Positions 12,488 through 24,127 of a stretch of 64,000 nucleotides of DNA are shown here, piece after piece. A model generated the notes under the pieces. That model was given only the letters and a program-made list of their open reading frames with translations. It searched no databases and had not been told where the DNA came from. Source of the DNA: Ephydatia muelleri (taxonomy: Eukaryota; Porifera; Demospongiae; Spongillida; Spongillidae); NCBI GenBank assembly GCA_013339895.1, contig JABACO010000037.1:1-64000 (forward strand), written 5' to 3'. The position numbers and the translations under genes were made by a program. How positions within the stretch are numbered: position 1 is the stretch's first letter; the number at the start of each line of letters is the position of its first letter.

Positions 12488-15400
12488 AGATACCAGTTCT
12501 CTGTAAAGCTTTTTAAACTGGGTGGAACAAGGTGTTGCGCTTGCAATGGAGTCAGTGCCCGATGCAAGTCCTGTGCGTGCGTCAAAGCAGGCCGCCCTTG
12601 TTCAAGCTGTCAGCCTTCGAAGCGGAATCGGTGTTGCAATTTAGACGCTCCGTCACTACATGTACGCAACTGCGACCTTGATTTGACTACATCGCAACCA
12701 GTTTCTCCCCTACCTGACCACAGTGTGAATGTCCTAACGCAATCGGATTCACAGTCATCCACCACCGCGCAAGAACCTTTGCCACTTACACCTCCAGCTG
12801 TCATAATGCCACAGCTGCTTCCCACTCAACCGCAATCACCTTCGCCGCCCTCCCAGATAGTTCCGTTATCCTCTTCTACGTTACAAGGTCTACCCTTTCC
12901 AGGCCCATATCAACCACCCTCGACATCTAGGCAAGCATTTTCTGATCTTCCACGTCAATGTGCATCCCCTGAACCCGTAGTCCAGTCACGACCCTCGAAT
13001 GCTTCATCCCCACTATCTGGGTGTCTCCCAGAGCCTCATCTAGTCAGCACTCACAGGAAGCAGTGTATAGTTGATGGATGCCAGGAGTTCATTGCACCAA
13101 CTATGTGGCGAAGTCACATGAACCTCCACGCTAAAGGGGTTTTTCCTGGTGAAGTACCTACCTGGTGGTTACAGGAGCAGAACCTTACTGTCTGCACAAA
13201 CTGTTTCTGCCTTGTAGCAGTGTCCCGTTTTACATCTCATTTGGATAAGTGCTCCACGATTGTTGTTTCAGGTTGTCGTAGTTTCCCTCATAGCTCCCTA
13301 GGTGTCTCATGTCCTTCCGAAAATCCTCTCCCTGCACTTCCTTCATGGGAGGAGGTATGCGAACTACAATGTCCAACAATCCGCTACATTCCACACAAGG
13401 CCAGGCCGGCAGTTGCACGTGTCCTGTCTGATGTCCTGAGGTCAATCTGCTTTGAGAACTCAGAGGAGGCATGGTTGAAACTTTTTATGCTCCCCAAATG
13501 TGTGCTGCGAGCTTCTAAGCGGGGTGGGCGCCACTGCAAGCATCCATCAATAGAGCAGCTATGCGGCTTGTGGTCTCAAGGGGACATTGGCGGCATATGG
13601 AATAGAATTAAAAGGCGTCCTGTCATCCCTCCTCACAAACAAAATTCTCCAATAGACGTATCCAAAAAGAAGATCTCTTCAGCTATAGGTCTGGGTAGAG
13701 AGGGGTTATTAGGGAAAGCTTGTCAGGCCTTGGTTTCTCCAGGCATAGCTCCTAATACCCAAGAGGTTTGGAATTCACTTCAACAGAAACACCCTAAGGG
13801 AGCTCAGCCTTCTCTACCTACATCTTCCAGTCCTCCTGTCACTCATGTGTTGCCACAGGACTTTAACATCTTATCAGTTCTTCATTCATTTCCCAAGGGT
13901 ACAGCATGTGGGCCATCAGGGCTTCGCATTCAGCATCTACTTGATTCTGCTCAAATCCATCTATCAGTTCCTCTCTGCTCCTCTTTGCGTGGTGTAGTAG
14001 ACATCCTGGCCAGTGGCAGAGCTCCAATTTCAGTATCAAAGTTTCTGGCTGGTGGATCTCTCACTGCATTGGTGAAGAACAAGGAGGGTCGCCCATTGGA
14101 TATTCGCCCTATTGCAGTTGGAGAGGCCTTGAGACGCTTAACAGGGAAGTGTCTTTGTATCATCACTAAGCCCAAAGCCACCGATTTCTTTGCTCCTTTG
14201 CAATACGGAGTCGCATGCACAGCTGGGGCAGAAAAGGTCATTCATGGGGTTAGGAGCTGCATCAAGGAGCATTGGATAGATGATAATTTTACTGTCTGTA
14301 AGGTGGATATGTCCAATGCATTTAACTGTGTGTCTCGGCAGGCTCTCCTGGAGGAATGTGCAGTCCATTTCCCAGAACTTCTTCCCTGGGTAGGATGGTG
14401 CTATGGCTCACAACCAACTTTATGGCACCCGCTTGGACAGTTGAGTTCGGAGGTTGGTGTCCAGCAAGGGGATCCGCTGGGTCCACTTCTCTTTTCCTTA
14501 GTTCTACACAAGGTTGTGTCATATATCGCACAGGACAGGGAGTGTCTGCCTCTACTTTTTAACGGTTGGTACCTGGATGATGGGGTTTTGTTGGGGCACT
14601 CACAAGCGGTTAATCGGGCTTTGACTCTCATTCAAAAGATGGGTCCATCTTTGGGTCTTTTCGTCAATGTATCTAAATGTGAGTTGTTTGGATGTGGAGA
14701 CCTGTCTTCTTTTCCTCCTGAGATGAAGGTGTCACGAGTACCCAACCTTGTGATTCTGGGTGCTCCAATTGGGGATCTCATTTTTTGTGCTAAGTTCGTG
14801 GCGCAAAAACGAGCTGATGCAGCAGTACTATTATCCCAGTTGGCAGAAGTAGGAGCGGAGGATCCTCAGGTAGCTTTCCTTCTGTTACGGCAGTGTGCGG
14901 CATTCTGCAAGTTAGTCCATTTGGCTCGCTCCGCACCTCCTTCACACATTGCAGAGGGCTTGGCGCTGTTTGACAAGGACGTACGCCAATGCTTTGCTGA
15001 ATGCACAGCTGTAGATGCTGCTGATGTGGAGTGGATGCAAGCACAGCTTAGCCTTAGTAGGGGTGGGCTTGGCCTCCGTAGCTTGTCATCTCATTGTGTT
15101 GCAGCATACCTTGCCTCCATCAGCAGTTCTGGCTGTGACAAGTGGAATCTTTTAGTGGAGCCAATCGAACTCTTTAATGGGTTAGTACCAGCGGAGGATG
15201 CAATAACTCTGGAAACATTAGCCACCTCTAACATGCGCCAGCACTCCCTGTCCGGAAAAATTGAAGACCAGCAGTTTCGGCAGCTGTTTCACATCTCTTC
15301 TCCTGCCAATAGAGCTCGCTTGCTATCAATTTCATCTCGTCATGCTGCTTCGTGGCTTACTGTTGTCCCCTCCACAGGCCTTAACTTGCATCTGGAGCCA

Positions 15401-16048
15401 AATGAATTCCAGATTGCTGTGAAGTGGTGGTTAGGAATGGATGTTTCGTTTGGTTCTTGCTGTCCTCACTGCCCTGACCACAGGCTGGACCCGCTTGGTC
15501 ACCATGCACTGACGTGCAAACACGGGGGGGATGTAGTCTTACGTCACAACAGCCTACGGGATGTTTTTGTGGAGTTTTGCCACAGAGCCTGTCTAGGTGG
15601 TCAGGTAGAAGTGGGAAGTGGTCAAGGTCATGACAGGCTTAACTCTCGTCCTGCAGATGTTTTGGTTAAAAACTGGCACCTTGGCAAACCTGCTGCATTT
15701 GACCTCACCATCACTTCTCCGCTTAATCCAACCACTTTGACGGAAGCGGGAGTGAAGTGTGGGTCATCTGCTCAGGTTGCCGAGGTTAGGAAGCATGCTG
15801 CTAATGATGGGAAATGTAAGGAGCTGGGGTGGGTATGTATTCCACTAGCTGTGGAGTCGTATGGATGCTGGGGCATGGAAGCCCAGGAATCTTTTAAACG
15901 TCTGGCGGCTCGTCTAGCGAGCCAAATGGGATGCAGCAGATTGCAGGCTACTACCACATTGTACCAGAGGCTGAGCCTTTCCCTCGTGAGAGCTAATGCA
16001 AGAGCATTGCTCTCCCGTGCAAGGGTTCATTTGGAGGAGGGGGGTTGA
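12488..16048 (+). CDS. Retroelement E4: reverse transcriptase polyprotein (subfamily A)
   Basis: The frame is open from the inverted-repeat breakpoint to the stop at 16048, about 1,185 codons. No in-frame ATG precedes 12804, so the 5' end is truncated and the start unknown. In order it shows: a cysteine cluster (12530-12640, C-x2-C-x-C type); a Pro/Ser-rich linker; a C2H2 finger (13069-13135) and a CxxC...HxxxC finger (13190-13250); the reverse transcriptase (about 13860-14750) with KVDMSNAF, GVQQGDPLGPL and WYLDDGVLLG; and a C-terminal CCHC (CxxC...HHALTC, 15461-15520) followed by RHNSLRD, RPADVLV and FDLTITSPL. The last part looks like a PD-(D/E)XK restriction-like endonuclease. The order recalls R2/NeSL-type elements, but the YLDD motif is unusual for them. 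Similar predicted proteins occur in corals and other marine animals, as far as I recall. The TAA tail fits target-primed insertion. Confidence 0.8.
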   Translation, partial: RYQFSVKLFKLGGTRCCACNGVSARCKSCACVKAGRPCSSCQPSKRNRCCNLDAPSLHVRNCDLDLTTSQPVSPLPDHSVNVLTQSDSQSSTTAQEPLPLTPPAVIMPQLLPTQPQSPSPPSQIVPLSSSTLQGLPFPGPYQPPSTSRQAFSDLPRQCASPEPVVQSRPSNASSPLSGCLPEPHLVSTHRKQCIVDGCQEFIAPTMWRSHMNLHAKGVFPGEVPTWWLQEQNLTVCTNCFCLVAVSRFTSHLDKCSTIVVSGCRSFPHSSLGVSCPSENPLPALPSWEEVCELQCPTIRYIPHKARPAVARVLSDVLRSICFENSEEAWLKLFMLPKCVLRASKRGGRHCKHPSIEQLCGLWSQGDIGGIWNRIKRRPVIPPHKQNSPIDVSKKKISSAIGLGREGLLGKACQALVSPGIAPNTQEVWNSLQQKHPKGAQPSLPTSSSPPVTHVLPQDFNILSVLHSFPKGTACGPSGLRIQHLLDSAQIHLSVPLCSSLRGVVDILASGRAPISVSKFLAGGSLTALVKNKEGRPLDIRPIAVGEALRRLTGKCLCIITKPKATDFFAPLQYGVACTAGAEKVIHGVRSCIKEHWIDDNFTVCKVDMSNAFNCVSRQALLEECAVHFPELLPWVGWCYGSQPTLWHPLGQLSSEVGVQQGDPLGPLLFSLVLHKVVSYIAQDRECLPLLFNGWYLDDGVLLGHSQAVNRALTLIQKMGPSLGLFVNVSKCELFGCGDLSSFPPEMKVSRVPNLVILGAPIGDLIFCAKFVAQKRADAAVLLSQLAEVGAEDPQVAFLLLRQCAAFCKLVHLARSAPPSHIAEGLALFDKDVRQCFAECTAVDAADVEWMQAQLSLSRGGLGLRSLSSHCVAAYLASISSSGCDKWNLLVEPIELFNGLVPAEDAITLETLATSNMRQHSLSGKIEDQQFRQLFHISSPANRARLLSISSRHAASWLTVVPSTGLNLHLEPNEFQIAVKWWLGMDVSFGSCCPHCPDHRLDPLGHHALTCKHGGDVVLRHNSLRDVFVEFCHRACLGGQVEVGSGQGHDRLNSRPADVLVKNWHLGKPAAFDLTITSPLNPTTLTEAGVKCGSSAQVAEVRKHAANDGKCKELGWVCIPLAVESYGCWGMEAQESFKRLAARLASQMGCSRLQATTTLYQRLSLSLVRANARALLSRARVHLEEGG

Positions 16049-16239
16049 GGTATGAGTGTGGATTTATAGTTATAGGTGACTTTACTATAATTAAGGTGCA
16101 TTTATTTAGACCAGTATATGTGTTGATTGTGTATTATTATAGTAGATGTAATAATAATAATAATAGTGCATTTATTCTCATTAGTGTATTCTTGTATCCT
16201 GTATATTATTATTAATAATAATAATAATAATAATAATAG

Positions 16240-16752
16240 GATGTAGTTTTCCGCCACAACAAGTTGCGGGACCTATTGGCAGAAACATGTAGGCGAGCCC
16301 ACTTAAGTGTTCAAGTAGAAGCTGGCTGCAACCTTACACCAGATCACAGCCACTCTCATCCTGCAGATGTCCTCATTTCCAACTGGGTTCTGGGGAAAAC
16401 GGCTGCCTGCGACATATCAGTTACCTCTCCGCTGAACTCAAACATTATGTCTGAAGCAGGAGTAACTGCTGGAGCAGCTGCGCAAGCCACTGAGCTCAGA
16501 AAGCATGAGGCCAACGATGTGAAGTGCAGCGAGTTAGGTTGGTTATGTATCCCTCTTGTGGTTGAGTCATATGGTGCATGGGGGAAAGAGGCTATGGAGT
16601 CATTTTCGAGTCTAGCCTCTCGCCTAGCCATAACATCATCAAGGCCTAGATCTGCTGTTCTATCAGAGCTGTATGGCCGACTCAATCTGAACCTAGTAAG
16701 GGCTAATGTGAGGGCTTTAATGTCCCGATATTGCCCTCTAAATTCTTTCTGA
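16240..16752 (+). pseudogene. Retroelement 3' fragment E5 (subfamily B)
   Basis: About 160 codons, open from 16264 to the stop at 16750-16752, covering GGATGTAGTTTTCCGCC (the GDVVFRHN region) to the C-terminus with RPADVL replaced by HPADVL. It is the opposite-arm twin of E2. The fragment starts right at a TAA tract, in the middle of the domain, so it is 5'-truncated. The tail to 16811 is shared with the left arm; beyond lie AT-rich DNA and TAA tracts (16850-16950). Confidence 0.75.
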
Positions 16753-16954
16753 GGTGTTATTTAGCTTTGGTCATGTTCTTGTGTATTTTGTTTGTCAATA
16801 TTGTTGTGTAATATTTTTGTGAATAATCAATAATTGTAATCGTGAAAAAAAATAATAATAATAATAATAATTTCCTGTGTTTATTCTTGGTGTAATTTTG
16901 TAATAATAAAAATATTATATTTAATAAATAAACAAGAAAAAGAATAATAATATT

Positions 16955-17572
16955 GCTATAAAGTGGTGGCTTGGCCTAGACACATCTCAAGGATCCCAGT
17001 GTGCACTGTGCCCTGGCATTGCCCTGGACCCCTTTGGACATCATGCCATCACCTGTAAGCGTGGGGGTGATGTGGTGACACGTCACAACACTCTGCGAGA
17101 TGTACTGGCTGAAATATGTCATCGGGCTCACCTTGGTGTCTAGGTGGAAGCTGGCAATGACCTCACTGCTGACCATAGCCACACTCGTCCTGCTGACTTA
17201 TTGCTAACCAACTGGGCTACTGGCAAGACAGCTGCCTTTGACATATCTGTGACCTCTCCGCTTAATACACTCACCTTATTGGAAGCGGGAGTTGCAGCAG
17301 GTTCAGCTGCTCAAGCCACTGAAACAAGAAAGCACATGGCCAATGATGCCAAGTGTAATGAGCTGGGATGGTTGTGTGTTCCCCTAGTAGCAGAGACCTA
17401 TGGAGCATGGGGAAAGGAGGCCATGGAAGCCTTTTCCCAGCTGGCTTCACGACTTGCCACTCACACCTGCAAACTGAAGTCAGCTGTTACATTTGAACTT
17501 TACAGCAGGCTAAACTTACATCTGGTGAGAGCCAATGCCACTGCCATCCTCACCAGATGCATCCAGTCATAA
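16955..17572 (+). pseudogene. Retroelement 3' fragment E6 (subfamily C)
   Basis: Begins at AIKWWLGLDTS, continues through the CCHC (CALCPG...GHHAITC), RHNTLRDVL, an in-frame TAG at 17141 in place of a Gln or similar codon, RPADLLL, FDISVTSPLN and YSRLNLHLVRANA to a stop at 17572. It is a 5'-truncated copy closest to E7. Confidence 0.75.
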
Positions 17573-17654
17573 CTGTTTTTGTGTATTTTTATTGGTATTT
17601 ATGTAATATACATGTATATAATAAAAAAACGTAATTATATTAAAAATAATAATA

Positions 17655-20510
17655 AACATGCCCGCTTCATTTGTTCTGAATGCCGTCAGCTTGTTTCCAT
17701 TTCTCACAGGTCTTCCCATCAGTCTAAATGCATCCAATCGTCTCTGCAAAGTAATAGCAACTCACTTCCCCTCGTGAGAGGTGTCCCTTCCACTCATATG
17801 CAGGCCTCTCTTCCAACCCTTCAGGATATCTGTAGTCTGAGATGCCCGACTATACGCTTTATCCCATCAAGGGCCAGGCCTTCCTTTGCACGAGTTTTGT
17901 CAGCTGTCCTTAGGGATGTTGTTGCTGAAAATTCAATTGAAGCTTGGACCAAGTTGTTTATGTTACCCAAATGTCTCTTACCATCCTCAAAGCGGGGGGG
18001 GCCGACACAACAAGCCCATTCCTATTGAATCTCTCTGTGACATGTGGCTCGGGGGTAACTTGAGTGAACTTTGGAGTTTTGCTCAGAATCGTGCTGCCAG
18101 CTCATCTCATTCGAACAAAACGACCAGGGTTCGTCCCAATGATGGAGTTACATCTGCCATTTCCCTTTCTAAGGATGGGCTGTGTGGCAAAGCTTGCCGG
18201 CTGTTGGTTTCCCAAGGAGTAGCTCCCAATAATGAGAGCACATGGAATCTCTTAATTTCTAAACATCCCAAAGGGGGTTGCCCTGTTGGTCTTCCAGGTG
18301 CCCCCAATGATGGAACTTTACCTCCCGATTTTAACCTCGGCCCTGTCTTACGATCATTTCCTAAGCTGACAGGTGCTGGTCCCTCAGGTCTGCGGATTCA
18401 ACATCTCCTGGATGCAGTTGAGGTTCCACTTCAAACTCCAATTCTTCACTCCCTCAAAGCAGTTGTCAATATTCTGTCCTCTGGTAGGGCTCCTGCCTTG
18501 ATCTCACCCTTCCTAGCGGGTGGAAACCTGACAGCATTAGTCAAGTCCAAGGATAGTTGTGCTTCGGACATTCGCCCCATAGCTGTGGGCGAAACTCTCC
18601 GCCGCCTAACTGCCAAATGTCTATGTGCTGTTGTGAAAGCTAAGGCAGCCGAGTTCTTCCAGCCACATCAGTTTGGGGTTTCCTGCTCCATGGGGGCTGA
18701 GAAAATAGCACACGGTTTGAGGGCATGCGTCGATCGACAGTGGAAGGATGAGGGTTTCTCAGTTTTGAAATTGGATATGAGGAATGCGTTTAATGTTGTG
18801 TCACGTCCGGCCTTCCTGTCTGAGTGCTCTCTACACTTCCCAGAACTCTACCCCTGGGTTTTGTGGTGTTACAGTCAACATCCAATTTTATGGCACCCTA
18901 TGGGAACATTAACATCTGAATGTGGGGTTCAACAGGGTGATCCCTTAGGTCCTCTTTTATTCTGCCTTGTGTTGAACATCTTGGTGAAGGACATATGTTC
19001 TGACCCTAACTGTGCTAATTTGTCTTTCCATAGCTGGTACCTTGATGATGGGGTTGTGGCTGGTCCGAGCTTGGCAGTTCAGAAGGTATTGGCTTTGATT
19101 GAAGAAAAGGGTCCCCCACTTGGTTTATTGGTCAACTTTTCAAATGTGAGGTGTTCTCCCCCACAGATGTAAATCTTTTCCGAGGTGAGTTAATACGATC
19201 CAGCTCGCCCAATATTGTTATTTTGGGTGTCCCTATTGGTGACTTAGAGTTCTGTTCCAACTACATTTCAAACAAGTGTGCAAGTGCTAAGTTACTGCTG
19301 CACAAACTAGAAGAGGTGGGCGCCCAGGATGCCCAAGTTGCCTTGGTCCTTCTACGGCTGTGTGGCTCCTTTTGTAAACTGGCCCATCTTGCTCGAGCTA
19401 CCCCACCCTCTCTATCTATCAAGGCTTTGGAGCTTTTTGACATTGATGTCCGCCATTGTTTTTCTCAGTGCACCGCAGTAGACACCTCTGATGAGGCTTG
19501 GTTGCAGGCTCAACTCAGTCTTAGTCGTGGGGGTCTTGGGTTGCGGTCTCTATCATCTCATGCTGCTGCAGCTTACATTGCTTCCCTTTGTTCTTCGGAC
19601 TTTAGTTCCCTCTCTAGTTTGCATCTCACCTCAGCAATTGGGAAGTTTAACTCCTCTGTTTCACCATCTGATGTGGTTTCAGTAGAGAGCTTTGCACAGC
19701 GGCCTCCAATACAGAAAGACTTATCTGCCAAGATTGACGACTTCCAGTTTAACCAGCTCTTCAACTCATCTTCCTTGGCAGACAGGGCCCGCCTTTTGTC
19801 CATTTCATCTCCCCATGCTTCGTCGTGGTTGTCAGTTGTCCCTTCCGAAGGTCTAGGCCTTCATTTAAATCCTGACCAGTTCCAAGTGGCCATCAAGTGG
19901 TGGCTTGGTCTTGACACATCAGGGGGATCACTGTGCTCCTTATGTCCAGACACTGTGCTCGATCCATTAGGCCATCATGCCTCCACATGTAAGCGTGCAT
20001 GGGGGTGATGCTGTGTTTCGCCACAATAGACTTCGCGATGTTGTAGCGGAGTCGTGTAGGTTGGCCCACCTGAGTGTTAAAGTTGAGGCCGGATATAACC
20101 TAACACCAGACCACAGTCATACAAGACCAGCTGATGTCCTTGTCCAGAACTGGTCCAGAGGCAGGCCAGCAGCCTTCGACATCTGTGTGACCTCACCGCT
20201 TAATACACTTACTTTGTCAGAAGCGGGGGTTTGTGCAGGTGCCGCAGCCCAGGCTGGAGAGGTCAGGAAGCACTCAGCTAATGATGACAAATGTGGAGAT
20301 CTGGGTTGGTTATGTGTCCCCCTGGTGACTGAAACTTATGGAGCATGGGGAGCTGAGGCCAAGGCCTGTTTCTCCCAGCTGGCTTCGAGGCTTTCCATCA
20401 GGCTTCAAAAGCCCAAATCAGTCATTCTTTATGAACTATATGGTCGCTTAAACACATGTCTCGTTCGTTGTGTTGCTACGGCCATATTAAGTAGGATCCA
20501 GTCCTCGTAA
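17655..20510 (+). pseudogene. Retroelement E7: longer subfamily C copy with frameshifts
   Basis: Starts at the second zinc finger (CSECRQLVSISHRSSHQSKC), so the first cysteine cluster and C2H2 finger are absent. The reverse transcriptase follows, with LDMRNAF, GVQQGDPLGPL and WYLDDGVVAG, then the CCHC (19938-19990), RHNRLRD, RPADVLV and FDICVTSPLN to the stop at 20510. Three shifts break it: near an eight-G run (about 17993-18000), near 19140-19170 in the VNFSNV region, and near 20000 where four bases are inserted in AAGCGTGGGGGTG. It is otherwise well preserved. A TAA tract follows its 3' end after about 60 bases. Confidence 0.8.
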
Positions 20511-20589
20511 CTTTTTCCTGTGTTTATTCTTGGTGTAATTTTGCAACACACTAATAATATTTATTATTAATAATAATAATAATAATAAT

Positions 20590-21495
20590 TGACATAACAA
20601 CATTACAGGGAATACACAAAACAAATAATACAGCAGAGAATACAAGAATGCATGAATACATATACCTTAAAACTACTAAACTATACATATTAGTATTACA
20701 TACAGGAGTAAACAAAGTATATCAGGCTAAATTGTTATTCTTATGACTAATACACTATAGAGTAACTAAAACAAATTGCATGCTCTGCTTATGAGAGCTC
20801 TGGCATTGCACCTCACCAGGGTTACGTTTAGCTACCCATAGATGTCTACCAAGAGCTTTGACTTCTGGTGTCCTATGCCAAATAACAGGCGTGAGGCCAA
20901 ATGGGAAAAAGCCTGCCTGGCTTCAAAACCCCAGTTCCCATAGCTCTCCACAGCAAGAAGGATGCATTTCCATCCAAGGGTATCACACTTGGGGTCATTC
21001 GCCTGGTGCTTCCTCTGCTCTGCCAGTAGTGCAGCTGTTCCTGCCGTAACGCTTGATTATTGAAGTGACACAGGTGTAAGAGGAGACGTCACTGTTACAT
21101 CAAAAGCAGCAGAGCTTCCACCTATCCAATTGTTCACTAGGGCATCCGCAGGACAAGACCTAGAAAGGTCAGGGGTAAGTGCACTACCTGCCTCGATCCT
21201 CACTCCAAGGTTTGCTATGTGGCAAATATCTACACAGACATCTCGCAGCTGGTTGTGTCGGAGAACGACATCACCACCTCGTCTGCATGACAGTGCATGA
21301 TGCCCCAGGGGGTCCAAAGCTATTTCGGGACATAGCAGACAGCAGGAGGCTGTTGTTGTTTCTAAACCCAGCCACCATGAAATAGCTGTGCGGAATTCTC
21401 TAGGGTCAAAATGCAGGCCAGGCTCACCCGAAGGAAGGACTGAAACCCATGAAGTGGCCAAGGAAGCAGAGGCAGAGAGCAGGCGAGCTTTGTTT
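20590..21495 (-). pseudogene. Retroelement fragment E8 (inverted, diverged)
   Basis: The minus strand encodes a diverged C-terminus: TAISWWLGLETT, CLLCPEIALDPLGHHALSC, RHNQLRDVC, CPADALV (Arg of RPAD lost) and FDVTVTSPLTP, to a stop at 21057. Homology continues in other frames to about 20780. The right edge at 21495 meets TAA repeats. AT-rich DNA with TAA tracts fills 21496-21650. Confidence 0.65.
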
Positions 21496-21649
21496 AATAA
21501 TAATAATAATAAATAATAATTTTTAAATTTAATAACATTTTATATACATAGCGAAGCGCAATTTTCCTGGAAAATGTCCCATATATTTTAATTAAATATT
21601 ATTATTCATACACATAAACACCAGTAGGAATACTGTAATAATAATAATA

Positions 21650-24031
21650 ATAGCTCAGGTGGATATTTCCAAAAAGAAGATTTCTTCAGCTATAGGTCTG
21701 AGTAGAGAGGGGTTACTAGGGAAAGCTTGCCAGGCCCTTGCGTCACCAGGTGTCGCTCCCAATACCCCAGAGGTTTGGGATTTGCTCCGGCAGAAGCATC
21801 CTAGAGGTCCCCATCCTTCCCTGCCCATCTCTTCAAGTCCTCCTGTCAATCACGTGTTGCCACATGACTTTAACATTTTGTCAGTTCTCCATTCCTTCCC
21901 CAAAGGTACAGCCTGCGGCCCTTCAGGGCTTATGCTGCTCAGGTCCATCTACCCACTCCTATTTGTTCCTCTCTGCGTGGTGTAGTCGACATCCTGGCCA
22001 GTGGTAGAGCTCCAGTTTCGGTATCAAAGTTTCTGGCAGGTGGTTCTCTCACTGCACTAGTGAAGAACAAAGAGGGACGTCCATTGGACATTCGCCCTAT
22101 CATAGTTGTGGAGGCATTGAGACGCTTAACAGGGAAGTGTCTTTGTATCATCACCAAGCCCAAATCTTCTGATTTTTTCACTCCTTTTCAATATGGAGTC
22201 GCCTGCCCTGCTGGGGCAGAAAAGGTCATCCATGGTGTTAGGAGCTGCATCCAGGAACATTGGAAAGATGATAATTTTACTGTCTGCAAGGTGGATATGT
22301 CTAATGCATTCAACCTTGTGTCTCAACAGGCTCTCCTGGAGGAATGTGCAGTCCATTTCCCAGAGCTTCTTCCCTGGGTAGGCTGGTGTTATGGTTCCCA
22401 CCCTACGTTATGGCACCCTCTTGGACAATTAAGTTCGGAGACAGGGGTCCAGCAAAGGGATCCTCTGGGTCCACTTCTCTTTTCCTTAGTTCTGCACAAG
22501 TTGGTGTTATTCATCGCACAGGACAAGGATTGTCTATCTCTATTGTCCAACAGATGGTACCTTGACGATGGTGTTTTGTCAGGACACTCTCAGGCTGTTA
22601 CCTGGGTGGTGACTCTCATTCAAGAGATGTGTCCATCTTTGGGGCTGTTTATCAATGTTTCTAAATGTGAGTTGTTTGGACACGGTGACCTGTCCTCCTT
22701 CCCTCCTGAGATGAAAGTGTCACGAGTACCTAACCTCGAGATCCTTGGTGCACCAATTGGTGATCCAATTTGTTTGTGCCAAATTCTTAGCACAAAATCG
22801 TGCCGATGCAGCGAAACTCCTATCCCAATTGGCAGAAGTAGGTGCAGAGGATCCCCAGGTGGCTTTCCTTCTCCTACGGCAATGTGCCGCATTCTGCAAG
22901 TTGGTGCACCTTGCCCGTTCCACACCTCCTTCATACGTCGCTGAGGCTATTTTTGACAAGGATGTGCGTCAATGCTTCTCTGAATGCACAGCGTTAGACA
23001 CCTCTGATATTGATTGGATGCAAGCACAACTCAGTCTTAGTAGGGGTGGACTTGGCCTTCGTAGTTTGTCATGCCATTCCGTTGCAGCGTACCTAGCTTC
23101 GCTTAGTAGTTCAGGCTTTGACAAGTCTTTTAACTTGCATTTGTCGGAATCAATCGTGCATTTTAATGAGTTAGTGCCAGCAGCTGATTCCAACACTGAA
23201 GAGCTATTAGCCACCTCTAACCTGCGCCAGCACACTTTGTCTAGCAATATTGAAGATCAGTAATTTCGGCAGCTGTTTGATCTCTCCTCTCCGGCCCATA
23301 GAGCTCGCTTATTATCAGTCTCATCACGTCATGCTGCTTCTTGGCTTACTGTTATCCCCTCTCCAGGCCTTAACCTGCACCTAGAGCCTAATGGATTTCA
23401 GGTCGCCATCAAGTGGTGGCTTGGTATGGATGTTTCATTTGGCTCATACTGTCCCTATTGTCCTAACCACAGGCTGGACCCGCTTGGTCACCATGCATTG
23501 ATGTGCAAACACGGAGGTGATGTGGTCTTGCGTCACAACAGCCTTCGTGATGTTTTTGTGGAGTCCTGTCATAGGGCTTGCTTAGGAGGTCAGGTTGAAG
23601 TTGGAAGTGGTCTTGGTCTTGACAGGCTGCACTCTCGTCCTGCTGACGTACTTGTTAACAACTGGCACCTTGGCAAACCTGCTGCTTTTGACCTCACTGT
23701 CACTTCACCGCTTAACCCAATCACTTTGACTGAAGCGGGGGTGAGATGTGGGTCTTCTGCTCTGTTTGCTGAGGCGAGAAAGCATAATGCCAATGACTCA
23801 AAGTGTGCTGAGCTTGGATGGGTGTGCATTCCCCTAGCTGTGGAGTCATATGGATGCTGGGGCACGGAAGCACTACAATCCGTCTCGCGTCTTGCGGCTC
23901 GTCTAGCCATCCAAATGGGATGTAGCAAATCTCAGGCTACCACCATCGTGTACCAGAGGCTAAGCGTGAGAGCCAATGCTAGAGCCTTGCTCTCCCGTGC
24001 AAGGTTTCGGCATTCGAAGGAGGGGGGTTGA
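21650..24031 (+). pseudogene. Retroelement E9: second subfamily A copy, degraded
   Basis: Begins at VDISKKKISSAIGLSREGLL, which aligns with the middle of E4, and continues to the same C-terminus with a stop at 24031. Breaks: a shift near 21935 (part of the IQHLLDSAQ region lost), a shift near 22770-22800 (GDPICLC), an in-frame TAA at 23262 and a short deletion near 23965. RT motifs VDMSNAF, GVQQ(R)DPLGPL and RWYLDDGVLSG are visible; Gly is changed to Arg in QQGDP. It is clearly diverged from E4, so it is an older copy. Confidence 0.75.
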
Positions 24032-24127
24032 GGTGTGTGGGTGTGGGGTGGTTGCTGTGACTTTGATTTTGTTGGTGTGCTGTTCGGTGTATGTAAAATT
24101 TGCAATTATTGTTATTCATAAACAATA

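Larger units (their letters stand above)
10231..16811. repeat. Large inverted repeat: 2.26 kb arms, 2.05 kb loop
   Basis: Left arm 10231-12487 and right arm 14534-16811 are reverse complements along their whole length, including two different element pieces (A and B) and the TAA tract between them. Differences are few and scattered. The loop 12488-14533 holds the 5' part of element E4. Because each arm spans two elements, one of them a 3' fragment, the structure arose by inverted duplication of the locus, or by an assembly fold-back, not by two independent insertions. Confidence 0.85.
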
